From Corynebacterium bouchesdurhonense (GTDB lineage Bacteria > Actinomycetota > Actinomycetes > Mycobacteriales > Mycobacteriaceae): a stretch of DNA of 64,000 nucleotides. A program made the translations under genes and the position numbers. Location: the NCBI RefSeq assembly GCF_900078305.2, contig NZ_LT546028.1:608948-672947 (forward strand), read 5' to 3'. This document shows, piece by piece, positions 7,298-15,885 of this stretch (the stretch's first letter is position 1; every line of letters starts with the position of its first letter). The notes below the pieces were generated by a model. It saw nothing but the letters and a program-made list of their open reading frames with translations, had not been told where the DNA came from and ran no database searches.

Positions 7298-8078
7298 CCC
7301 GGCTCGCCCTGCGCGCCTGGCCAACGCCTGGGTGCCCGTCGCCTTCGCGCTGGCCGCGCTGGCGGTGTGGGAGGCGGCCGTGCGCCTGACCGGGGTGCGC
7401 CCGCAGGTGCTGCCGGCGCCCACGCGGGTGGCCGCGGCCGGGTGGGAGCAGCGCCGCGTGATTGGCACCCACGCCCTGGCCACCCTCGAGGTGACGCTGG
7501 CGGGGTTCGCGCTCTCCCTGGTGTGCGCGTGGGTGATCGCCGTGGCGGTGGATTTCTCGCCCACGCTCAAGCGGGGCCTGATCCCGCTCCTGGTGGCCTC
7601 CCAGACGGTGCCGATCATCGCCATCGCGCCCCTGATGATCATCTGGTTCGGCTTCGGCATCCTGCCGAAGATGCTGGTGGTGGCGCTGGTGACCTTCTTC
7701 CCCGTGGCCATCGGCCTGATCGAGGGCTTCGACCGCACCGACCGGGACGCCTCGGCCCTGCTGCGCAGCATGGGCGCGAGCCGGTGGCGCGAGTTTACGC
7801 TCGTGCGCCTGCCGTCGGCGCTGCCGTCCTTCTTCACGTCCCTGCGCGTGGGCATCACCTACGCCGTGACGGGCGCGATCTTCGCCGAGTACGTCGGCGC
7901 CCGCCAGGGCCTGGGCATCTACATGAGCGTGCAGAAGAACGCGTTCCGCACCGACCTGGTGCTGGCGGCCGTGGTGGTCACGGCGCTGATGTCCATCGCG
8001 CTGTACCTGTCCACGTACCTGATTGAGCGCGCCGTGATTCCGTGGCACGTCAAGCAAAGGAGGGCGGGCCGTGCCTAG
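7278..8078 (+). CDS. thiX: ABC importer permease, thiamine-precursor system
   Basis: A 266-residue inner-membrane permease of the SsuC/TauC type with about six hydrophobic segments. The EAA-loop sequence is SMGASRWREFTLVRLPSALP, which contacts the ATPase. The start at ATG 7278 overlaps the thiY end by 20 bases, implying translational coupling. Together with its neighbours it forms a complete importer controlled by the TPP riboswitch. Confidence 0.9.
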   Translation: MSTSPTSPARPARLANAWVPVAFALAALAVWEAAVRLTGVRPQVLPAPTRVAAAGWEQRRVIGTHALATLEVTLAGFALSLVCAWVIAVAVDFSPTLKRGLIPLLVASQTVPIIAIAPLMIIWFGFGILPKMLVVALVTFFPVAIGLIEGFDRTDRDASALLRSMGASRWREFTLVRLPSALPSFFTSLRVGITYAVTGAIFAEYVGARQGLGIYMSVQKNAFRTDLVLAAVVVTALMSIALYLSTYLIERAVIPWHVKQRRAGRA

Positions 8079-8826
8079 CACCCCAAGGCTGAGCCTCGAC
8101 GCCGTCAGCCGCACCTTCGGCACCTTGGAGGTGCTCGACCGCGTCTCCTTCGACGTTGCCCCCGGCGAGTTCGTCTCCCTGGTCGGCCCCTCGGGCGCGG
8201 GCAAGTCGACCCTGTTCAACATCATCGCGGGCCTGGATTCCCCGTCCTCGGGGCGCGTGCTGTTTGACGGCTCCGACGCCCGCGGCCGCCGCGACCAGAC
8301 CGCCTACATGCCCCAGAAGGACCTGCTGTTCCCGTGGCGCACCATCGAGGAGAACGCCGCCCTCGGCCTCGAGGTCCAGGGCATGCGCCGCGCCGATGCC
8401 CGCGCCCGGGTGCGCGAGTGGTTCCCCCGCTTCGGCCTGGAGGGTTTTGAAAAGGCCCTGCCCTTCGAGCTGTCCGGCGGCATGCGCCAGCGCGCCGCGC
8501 TGCTTCGCACGGTGGTGCAGGAGCGGAGCACGTTGCTTCTCGACGAACCCTTCGGAGCCCTCGACTCCCTCACCCGCCAGGAAATGCAGCAGTGGCTACA
8601 GGAGATGTGGGCCGGCAACGAGTGGACGGCGCTTTTGATCACCCACGACGTGCGCGAGGCCGTCATGCTCTCGGACCGCGTGGTGGTGCTGGGCCCGCGC
8701 CCCGCCTCCGTGCGCGAGATCGTGGAGGTGGACCTGCCGCGCCCCCGCGGGGTGGACCAGCTGGCCAGCCCCGCCTTCGGCGAGCTCGAGCGGCGCATCC
8801 TCGAGCTCCTGCACGTGCAGGGCTAG
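8071..8826 (+). CDS. thiZ: ABC importer ATPase, thiamine-precursor system
   Basis: A 251-residue nucleotide-binding subunit: Walker A GPSGAGKST (about 44-52), signature LSGGMRQR (about 139), Walker B LLLDEPFG (about 156) and the switch His in LITHDVREA. The start is GTG 8071, overlapping the permease by 8 bases. A dispersed-motif variant (8535-8545) lies just before Walker B. It ends 4 bases into the convergent hydrolase gene. Confidence 0.92.
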   Translation: MPSTPRLSLDAVSRTFGTLEVLDRVSFDVAPGEFVSLVGPSGAGKSTLFNIIAGLDSPSSGRVLFDGSDARGRRDQTAYMPQKDLLFPWRTIEENAALGLEVQGMRRADARARVREWFPRFGLEGFEKALPFELSGGMRQRAALLRTVVQERSTLLLDEPFGALDSLTRQEMQQWLQEMWAGNEWTALLITHDVREAVMLSDRVVVLGPRPASVREIVEVDLPRPRGVDQLASPAFGELERRILELLHVQG

Positions 8827-9611
8827 CGGGCCAAAGCCTGCTCGAGGAACTCGGCCACGTCGCGCACCCGCCGCCGCGACTCGGCCGGCGTGGCGATGCG
8901 GTGGGTGGAGTGGTACCGCGCGAGCCGGGCGCTGCCCGGGAGCTGCCAGCTGGTGGGCGCCTCCTCGTCGCGCGTGGCCACCTGCACGAGCGCAGGAACG
9001 CCGTCGAGCTCCGGCAGGGCGGTGGGGAAGGTGAGCACCACGGCATCCACCTGGGCGTCCTGCGGGCCAGTGAGGCCGGCCAGCGCCTCCGCGGCCGCGC
9101 CGAAGGCCCACACCGCCACGGCTTCCGCGCCCTGCGCGCGGGCGAAGGCCAGCGCCGCGGGGAGGGCGGCCGGTGCATCCAGGTCCAGAATGGTGGCGCC
9201 GGACAGTTCCGCGGCGCCGGCGACTTCGGGGCGCCAGGAGTGCTCGCGGGCGCTTGGGGGGCCGTCGAAAAGCGAAATGCCCCACGCCCCGCTCGGTGCG
9301 CTGGGCGTGAATACGGTGCCGAGCTCGTGCGCGGCGGCCCGCACGGCGCCGGGGAAGGCCACGCCCGGCATGGTGTGGTCCACCGCGGAGCCGAGCATGA
9401 GCATCGCGGCGTGCGTGATGCGGTCCGGCAACAGCGCGAGGAACTGCTCGGCGGATGCGTCGTAGGTGGCCTCGAGGTAGGAGACCAGCTGCTCCAACTG
9501 CAGCTCGTCGGGCAGCGTGCGCTCCACGCCGCCGACCTGGAACTCCTCGGCGTCCTGGCGGTTTTCCGGGTAGGAGTCGCTGGGCGAGCCCTGCTTCAGC
9601 GGCTCCGTCAC
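8823..9611 (-). CDS. Alpha/beta-hydrolase-like protein of unknown function
   Basis: A 262-residue cytosolic protein. The second half resembles a dienelactone-hydrolase-like core (VAVWAFGAAAEALAGL, QVDAVVLTFPTALPEL, VPALVQVATRDEEAP, ending with a His in YHSTHRIATP). The usual nucleophile motif GxSxG is replaced by WAFGAAA, so catalytic activity is doubtful. GTG 9611 is chosen because it overlaps the stop of the upstream peptidase gene (GTGA), showing translational coupling. A dispersed motif variant is at 9263-9273. Function unknown. Confidence 0.65.
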   Translation of the reverse strand: MTEPLKQGSPSDSYPENRQDAEEFQVGGVERTLPDELQLEQLVSYLEATYDASAEQFLALLPDRITHAAMLMLGSAVDHTMPGVAFPGAVRAAAHELGTVFTPSAPSGAWGISLFDGPPSAREHSWRPEVAGAAELSGATILDLDAPAALPAALAFARAQGAEAVAVWAFGAAAEALAGLTGPQDAQVDAVVLTFPTALPELDGVPALVQVATRDEEAPTSWQLPGSARLARYHSTHRIATPAESRRRVRDVAEFLEQALAR

Positions 9612-11515
9612 CAGATCTTCACCCTCTCCTCCGGCGCGAGCCACATGGCCGAGCCCTCCTCAACGTCGAAGGCCTCGTAGAGCTCGTCCACGTTCGCGGC
9701 GATGATGTTGCAGCGGAACTCGTTGGGCGAGTGCGGATCTACCGCCAACAGCTGCGCCGCCATCTCCGGGCGCGCCTTGGAGCGCCACACGCGCGCCCAC
9801 GCGAGGAAGAGGCGCTGGAAGCCGGTGAACTCGCCCTCTAGGTCCCCGAACGGCTGGGGCTTAACGTCCTGCAGATCGCGGTCCGCCAGGTAGAGCTTGT
9901 ATGCCTCCACGGCGATACCCAGTCCGCCCAGGTCGCCGATGTTTTCGCCGAGGGTGAACTCGCCGTTCACGCCCCCTTGCCCCTCGTGAGCGGCCAGCAC
10001 GGACGGCACGCGGCCCTGGAACTGGCCCACCAGCTTCGCGGTGAGCTCCTCGAAGCGCTCGCGGTCCTCGTCCGTCCACCAGGAGTTGAGGTTGCCCAGG
10101 CCGTCGTAGCGCGAGCCCTGGTCGTCGAATCCGTGGCCGATCTCGTGGCCGATCACCGCGCCGATGGCGCCGAAGTTCTCCGCCGCGTCCGCCTCCGGGT
10201 CGAAGAACGGCGGCTGCAGGATCGCGGCGGGGAAGGTGATGTCATTGACCACGGGGTTGTAGAAGGCGTTCACGGTCTGCGGGGTGGTCACCCACTCGCC
10301 GCGGTCCGTGGGCTGGCCGATCTTGCCCAGCTGGTAATCGTGCTCGAACGCCGCGCCGGCGCGCACGTTGTCCACCAGCTTGGCACCGGAGTCGCTGAAC
10401 TCCAGGCCCGCGTAGCTGCGCCACCGGTCCGGGTAGCCGATCTTGGCGTTGAACTGCGCCAGCTTCTCCAGCGCGCGGTCCTTCGTCCCGGCGCTCATCC
10501 ACTCGAGTTTGGTGATGCGCTCGCGGTACGCGCGGATCAGGTACGCAACCAGCTCGAGCATGTCGCTTTTCGACGCCGCCGGGAAGTGCTCCTCCACATA
10601 ACCCCGCCCAATCTCCTCGCCCACCAGCGACTCGGCCAGGCCCACCCCGCGCTTCCAGCGGTCGCGCTGCTCCGTGGCGCCGGACAGGCGCGTGCCGTAG
10701 AACTCGAAGTTGGCCTTGCCAATCTCCTCGCTGAGCACGCCCGCGCGCGAGCGCAGGATGTTCCACGCCGCCCACAGCTGCCAGTCCGGCAGCGCCTCCG
10801 GGCGCAGCATGCCGGCGAGCGCCTCGGTGTAGGAGGGCATCATGTTGATCAGGCGGCCCTCCGGCACGCCGGAACCCTGCAGTAGGGTGCGGATGATCGG
10901 CGGCAGCTCCGCCAGCTCGGTGGGGTTGTAGGTGGCCACGGCGTCGCGCGCGCGGACCACGTCCCAGTGGCTGGCCGCCAGGTGCGTCTCCACTTCGAGG
11001 ATGCGGGTGGCCGCCTGCTCCGGCGTGAGGCCGAAGAGGTACTTGGCGTCGAGGAAGCCGAGCATGCGCGCCACGTGCCGCTCGTAGGCCGCCAGGGTCT
11101 CGGCGTGCTGTGGTTCGCGGTAGTAGGCCTCGTCCGGCAGGCCCAGGCCGGATTGCACCAGGTACGCCACGGCGAGCTCGCCCTGCGAGTCCTTCTCCAC
11201 CCAGTAGGTCAGCGGGCCGCCGATGCCGGCGCGCTCCAGCTCGCCGAAGTTGTGCACCAGCTCGTTGATGTTGGACACCGCAAGCTTCTCCAGGTCCGCG
11301 TCGAGGGGGCGCACCCCGGCCGCGTTCACCGCGTCGGTGTCCATGAAGGAGCGGAAGAGCGCGCCGCCGCGCCCGCCACCGGCTTCCAGCAGGGCGTGGA
11401 CGTCCGCCTCGGACTTGTCGCGCAGCTGGTAGAAGGATCCGTCGATGCCGCGGTCGGCGGGGATGACGTGGTTTCGCACCCACTCGCCGTTGACTAGCTC
11501 AAATAGGTCGTGCAT
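9608..11515 (-). CDS. pepO: M13-family zinc metallopeptidase (neprilysin/PepO-like)
   Basis: A 635-residue metallopeptidase. The N-terminus (HDLFELVNGEWVRNHVIPAD) is the family start. The zinc motif HEIGHGFDDQG is near residue 457, with the third ligand in the later block NGEFTLGENIGDLGGL. M13 enzymes cleave peptides of moderate size. No signal peptide or membrane anchor is visible, so it appears cytosolic, as for other actinobacterial PepO proteins. It is the first gene of a two-gene unit with the hydrolase-like protein. Its length matches the family. Confidence 0.93.
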   Translation of the reverse strand: MHDLFELVNGEWVRNHVIPADRGIDGSFYQLRDKSEADVHALLEAGGGRGGALFRSFMDTDAVNAAGVRPLDADLEKLAVSNINELVHNFGELERAGIGGPLTYWVEKDSQGELAVAYLVQSGLGLPDEAYYREPQHAETLAAYERHVARMLGFLDAKYLFGLTPEQAATRILEVETHLAASHWDVVRARDAVATYNPTELAELPPIIRTLLQGSGVPEGRLINMMPSYTEALAGMLRPEALPDWQLWAAWNILRSRAGVLSEEIGKANFEFYGTRLSGATEQRDRWKRGVGLAESLVGEEIGRGYVEEHFPAASKSDMLELVAYLIRAYRERITKLEWMSAGTKDRALEKLAQFNAKIGYPDRWRSYAGLEFSDSGAKLVDNVRAGAAFEHDYQLGKIGQPTDRGEWVTTPQTVNAFYNPVVNDITFPAAILQPPFFDPEADAAENFGAIGAVIGHEIGHGFDDQGSRYDGLGNLNSWWTDEDRERFEELTAKLVGQFQGRVPSVLAAHEGQGGVNGEFTLGENIGDLGGLGIAVEAYKLYLADRDLQDVKPQPFGDLEGEFTGFQRLFLAWARVWRSKARPEMAAQLLAVDPHSPNEFRCNIIAANVDELYEAFDVEEGSAMWLAPEERVKIW

Positions 11516-11555
11516 GACCCCACTGTAGCGGGGCGCGCGGGGTGAGCGCGCCGGG

Positions 11556-12452
11556 CTAGTGGGCCGGGCTGTGGGCCGGGCTGTGGGAGACGATCCAGTC
11601 CGCGGCCTGCTGCGGCGTGCCCAGGCCGTAATCCATGTGCGCGCTCATCCCGGTGACCAGGCTGGCCACGTCCGGTCCGAGCAGCTGGAACTGGTTGATG
11701 TACTCCGCCACCGGCACGCTGCCGGCGGCCAGGGTGGTTCGCAGCGCAGGGTCCACCAGGGCGCGCTGGTTGTCGCGCATGGAGCAGATGATGTCGTCCG
11801 CCCGGCAGATCTCCAGCACGCGACCGGACACCTGGCCGTAGCCGCCCTCGAGCTGGCCCAGCGCGCCGCGCGAATCCGGGGAGGTGCCGGGGCCGAGCAC
11901 CGCGCCGTTACCGCCCTGGTACGGGTTGGCAATCAGCGCCACCGCGTCCAGGCGCTCCGGGCCGATGGGGCCGGCACCGTACGCGATGTCGCGCGTCAGG
12001 CGGGCCGCCACGTCAGCGCCGAGCGAGTAGCCGGTCAGGCTGAACGTGGCCCGCGGGCAGGCGTTGGCCAGCGTGGCCACGGTGCCGCGCGTGTGGTTGT
12101 ACGCGTCCGCGGACACGGCGAAGTACGGGCGGGTGGCAAACGCCGCCGAGTTGTAGGACACCCACAGCGGCTGGATCCGCCCGCCGGTGGCCGCCTGCGT
12201 GCGCAGGCCCGTGGTGAACACCTGGCCGCCGTGCGGCAGGAACGTGGGCAGGCCCGCCACGGTGTTCGCCCCGCCCGGCACCGCGATGAGGTAGTTCGGC
12301 TTGCAGCCCTGCTCGCGCAGGAGCGCTCCCGCGTTCTCCGAGGACGTGATCGGCGCGACCGGCTGCGGGGCGACCGGCTGCTGGGCGTGCGCCGCCGGCG
12401 CGCAGAGGGCGGCCGCGGCGATCAGGGCGCCTGCGAGACGGGGCAACTTCAT
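11556..12452 (-). CDS. Secreted cutinase-family serine esterase
   Basis: A 298-residue exported protein. The signal peptide ends after AHA (about residue 24). The cutinase nucleophile motif is GYSLGADVA (usual GYSQG), the acidic residue lies in CRADDIIC and the His in MSAHMDYG, with paired Cys residues as expected. Mycobacterial relatives (Culp) are lipases or esterases acting on envelope lipids. It follows emb by a few bases, so it is likely cotranscribed with arabinan genes. ATG 12452 gives the best signal peptide; ATG 12467 is an alternative. Short tandem repeats are present at both ends (QPVAP twice; HSPA twice). Confidence 0.85.
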   Translation of the reverse strand: MKLPRLAGALIAAAALCAPAAHAQQPVAPQPVAPITSSENAGALLREQGCKPNYLIAVPGGANTVAGLPTFLPHGGQVFTTGLRTQAATGGRIQPLWVSYNSAAFATRPYFAVSADAYNHTRGTVATLANACPRATFSLTGYSLGADVAARLTRDIAYGAGPIGPERLDAVALIANPYQGGNGAVLGPGTSPDSRGALGQLEGGYGQVSGRVLEICRADDIICSMRDNQRALVDPALRTTLAAGSVPVAEYINQFQLLGPDVASLVTGMSAHMDYGLGTPQQAADWIVSHSPAHSPAH

Positions 12453-12471
12453 GGGGCGTACCTGCATCTGC

Positions 12472-15400
12472 TTACTCGTTCGGGTTGCGGATCTTCATGG
12501 GGCCGGGTGTCCACCAGCCCCAGCGCTGCACCGTCTCGTAGTCGATCTGCGCGGGCTCGGGGGCGGTACCAGTGGAGTCCGTCCGCAGCCCGTAGCGGGC
12601 CACGGAGCCCCAGTCGCGCTGCCAGTCATCTCGCAGGTAGCCGGGGACCTCGTAAGAGTAATTCACGGCCTCGGCCGTGGCCAGCGCGCCGCCGCCCAGG
12701 AAGTCCTGGAAGCCGGAGAGCTGCGCCTTGCCCGGGGCGTCCGGCATCACGCGGAACTGCGGGATCTCCGCCACGCCGGCGTAGTGGTTGAAGGTGCGCT
12801 GGCAGGGGTACTGCAGCGCCACCGACCAGTCCAGCAGGCCTGGGGTGTCGGCGTCGAACACCTCGGTCATCGCCTCCAGCTGCGGGTTGCGCAGCGGGGT
12901 GATGGCCAGCCAATCCTTCTCGGCCAGGGAGGTGTCCTTGCCCACCAGGCGCACCGCGTCCGCCTCCGCCGGCAGGTCCGCCAGCGGGTAGCGCAGGTTG
13001 CGCCATGACGGCGTCGGGCCCTGGTCGAGCATCTCCACTTCGCCGAGGGGGTCCACCGTGCCGTCGGCAAGCAGGGCCCCATACTCGAGCTTCAGCTCGG
13101 TTCCCTCCTGCTCCACGCCGTTGATGTCGTGGTGCGCGATGCGCCCGGCCACGCTGGTGACCAACAGCGGGGCGTTCTCGGACGACTCCGGCAACGCAAA
13201 CCAGGAGGTCTCGATGCGGGCGGCCGTGGACGGGTCATCCTCGAACGTGCCGGCCACGGGCACGCGCGTGTAGTCCAGGTTGAACGGCAGGCGCACCGTG
13301 GAGCCGTTCACGCCCTTCATGCTGCGCGGGCGGTTGCCCTGCGTGTTCACGCTCGAGGTGGACTGCGCCTCGTCGCTCGTCTCCTCGTCCGCGGGCTGCT
13401 GCGCCTGCGCGTCGGTCTGCGCCGTCTGGATCACGTCGGTGGTGTTGCCGTTCTCGGAGGCGATGAAGGCCGGCACGCCGTCGGGCGTGAAGCCGACGTT
13501 CTCGCCGGAATCCAGGGAGCGGCCCAGCGGCACGCCGTCCAGCGGGGTGAGGAAGGAATCGTTCGTGTCCGTCTCCAGCAGCACGTCGCTGGCCAGGGCG
13601 CAGGAATCGCCCTTGAAGGTGCGCACATTGCCCATGCCCACCGAGTAGGCCGGCGCTTGCGCCGCGTACGCCTTGACAAAGGTGAGGCAGGAGAACGCCA
13701 CCACCATGGCCGCGAGCACCGCCAGTGGTGCGGACATCACCCCGGCCCAGCGGCGCGTGTCCACCCGGTTCGCCGCGTCGAACTCCGCCTCCAGGCCCAT
13801 GCTTTTGGCCTCGGCGCGCCGGGCGTTGTGGCGCAGGGACTGGAACACGCCGATGAGCAGCACCACCAGGGTCAGCGCCAGCATGATCGTGTTGGCCTCC
13901 ACCGCCTTGTACTGCACGGTGCGGTCCCACCACGGCACACCGAAGGAGGACACGTACCACCAGGCGTTCCAGCCGGCCAGAGTGATGGCGAACAGGAACA
14001 TCGCCGCCGCGATGGCGAAGGTGCGGTTGCGCGCGGACTGCAGCGCGATCTGGGACAGCACCACCGCGCCGAGCGCCGCCACCGCGCCGGCCAGGCCCGC
14101 GTAGATGCCAAAGTGGTGCGTCCACTTGGTGGGTGTGAACATGAGGAAGAAGGTGCTCAGGCCCACGATGAGCAGCATGCGCTGCACCGTGCCCCTCGTC
14201 GCACCCGGGATCTGCCCGTGCCGCGCCACGCCCCACAGGATGAGCGCGATGCTGAACGCGAACAGGTACATGGGGAAGCGCCGCTCCAGCGAGGCGTCCA
14301 CCGTCTGCTGGAACAGGGTGGCGTAGCGCGTCCACTCGTCGTACCAGTGCAGGGCCGGGCCGACCTCGGCGCGCACCGCCGTGGCCTCCAGCACCGTGGC
14401 CAAGGTCTGGTCCTTGAACACCGGGACCATCACGGCCATGCCCGCGCCGAGGAACGGCGCGATGAAAGCCAGCTGCGGGGCACTCGCCTTCCTGCGCCCC
14501 ATAGTGCGGAACACCGCCGGCAGGCTGACCAGGAACACCCCCACCGCGGCGAGGCCCGTCGGGCCGCACGCCAGGGTCAGGGCCGCGGTGATGGTGCCCA
14601 GCGCCGCCGGCAGCAGCCTGTCCGTGTCGATGGCGCGCTCGAACAGGGCCCACGTGAGGATGATGCCCAGCGCGATGATCGGCTCGGGGCGCAGGCCGTT
14701 GTTGTACGGCAGCCAGAACGCCAGGAAGGTCAGCCCGGCCGTCCAGAACGCCACGCGCCGCCCCGCCACGGCGCCGCCCAGGCGGGGCAGAATCTCGCGG
14801 GAGAGGATCCACCAGATGAGGATGCCCGAGACCAAGGTGGGCAGGCGCATCCACATAGAGGCGGTGGACACCCTGGCCAGGCCCGCCAGCAGGTCGTAGA
14901 ACGGGGAGCCGAAGGGGGCCTCCGGCACGCCGTACCAGCGGTAGTAGTTGGCCATGTAGTCCGAGGCGTTGGCCACGCGCGCCATGGTGAGCAGGTACCC
15001 GTCGTCCGACGTGTTTGCGCCGAAGACGTGCCAGAAGCCCAGTACGGCCACCACCAGGCCATCCAGTGGCTTCAGCCGGCGCCACTGCGGGCCAAAGACC
15101 GGCAGGCGGCGCCCGTCGAGGCGGTCGAGGCGCGCGAGTGCCACGAGCGAAACCAGCGCGGAGGCGAGGCCGCCCAGCATGGCGGCCAACTTCAGGGCGC
15201 TCGGCGAGGAGGTGAAGCGGGAGTTGATGTCTACGTTGGCGTTCAAGCCGGCGTCGATAAGCAACTGCCCCGCGGACGGATCCAACTCGGTGTAGATGCC
15301 GGTGAACTGCGCCCGGTAGTCATCCTCCTCCACCTCGCGGATGGAGGTGCCCGTGATCTCCACGGTGGTTTCCTCGTCCGTCTGGTGCACGCGCAGCAGC

Positions 15401-15849
15401 GCGTCCTTGGGCAGCGCCTTGACCTCGCTCGGCTGCAGGTCAAGCACGACCTCGTTCAACGCGGAGACCACCAGGCCGCCGTTGGGGGACGTGACGAACA
15501 GCCCGCGGTCAAAGGCCTCCTGCGAGGAAGTGGGCAGCGTGCCCACGATGAGGGTCTGCCCATCGCGCAGCTTATCGACGGCACCCACCGGGACCTCCAG
15601 ATCCACCTCCTGCGGCGCCACCGAAATCAGCGGCGCGTTCACCGCGGTCAGCGAGGAGTCCTGCGGCCAGCTCAGCGAGGATTGAACCTGGTTGACCGGC
15701 AGCAGCGGTGTAAGAACCAGGAGCACGAACGCCAGCAGGCCGCTGAAGATGGCGGTGCCGGTGAGGGACCGCGGCGCCCGCTGCGGGCGGGGATCCCGCT
15801 CGGGCGGCGTGGGCTGGCTCGGTGCGGTGGCGCTATACACAGTTGTCAC
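12472..15849 (-). CDS. embC: Arabinosyltransferase Emb (alpha-1,5 arabinan polymerisation)
   Basis: A 1125-residue membrane glycosyltransferase (GT53). An N-terminal cytosolic tail and first membrane helix are followed by an extracytoplasmic domain (about 60-230), a long block of membrane segments (about 230-720) with the GANTSDDGYLLTMAR loop carrying the conserved acidic pair, and a C-terminal carbohydrate-binding region (about 730-1110). It transfers arabinofuranose from decaprenyl-phosphoryl arabinose onto arabinogalactan, and is the class of ethambutol targets. Corynebacteria usually have a single Emb. The GTG start at 15849 gives the full N-terminus. It lies just downstream of aftA on the same strand. 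Confidence 0.95.
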   Translation of the reverse strand: MTTVYSATAPSQPTPPERDPRPQRAPRSLTGTAIFSGLLAFVLLVLTPLLPVNQVQSSLSWPQDSSLTAVNAPLISVAPQEVDLEVPVGAVDKLRDGQTLIVGTLPTSSQEAFDRGLFVTSPNGGLVVSALNEVVLDLQPSEVKALPKDALLRVHQTDEETTVEITGTSIREVEEDDYRAQFTGIYTELDPSAGQLLIDAGLNANVDINSRFTSSPSALKLAAMLGGLASALVSLVALARLDRLDGRRLPVFGPQWRRLKPLDGLVVAVLGFWHVFGANTSDDGYLLTMARVANASDYMANYYRWYGVPEAPFGSPFYDLLAGLARVSTASMWMRLPTLVSGILIWWILSREILPRLGGAVAGRRVAFWTAGLTFLAFWLPYNNGLRPEPIIALGIILTWALFERAIDTDRLLPAALGTITAALTLACGPTGLAAVGVFLVSLPAVFRTMGRRKASAPQLAFIAPFLGAGMAVMVPVFKDQTLATVLEATAVRAEVGPALHWYDEWTRYATLFQQTVDASLERRFPMYLFAFSIALILWGVARHGQIPGATRGTVQRMLLIVGLSTFFLMFTPTKWTHHFGIYAGLAGAVAALGAVVLSQIALQSARNRTFAIAAAMFLFAITLAGWNAWWYVSSFGVPWWDRTVQYKAVEANTIMLALTLVVLLIGVFQSLRHNARRAEAKSMGLEAEFDAANRVDTRRWAGVMSAPLAVLAAMVVAFSCLTFVKAYAAQAPAYSVGMGNVRTFKGDSCALASDVLLETDTNDSFLTPLDGVPLGRSLDSGENVGFTPDGVPAFIASENGNTTDVIQTAQTDAQAQQPADEETSDEAQSTSSVNTQGNRPRSMKGVNGSTVRLPFNLDYTRVPVAGTFEDDPSTAARIETSWFALPESSENAPLLVTSVAGRIAHHDINGVEQEGTELKLEYGALLADGTVDPLGEVEMLDQGPTPSWRNLRYPLADLPAEADAVRLVGKDTSLAEKDWLAITPLRNPQLEAMTEVFDADTPGLLDWSVALQYPCQRTFNHYAGVAEIPQFRVMPDAPGKAQLSGFQDFLGGGALATAEAVNYSYEVPGYLRDDWQRDWGSVARYGLRTDSTGTAPEPAQIDYETVQRWGWWTPGPMKIRNPNE

Positions 15850-15885
15850 GGTGAGTCACTCTACTTTCCCGTCCCACACGGTCCG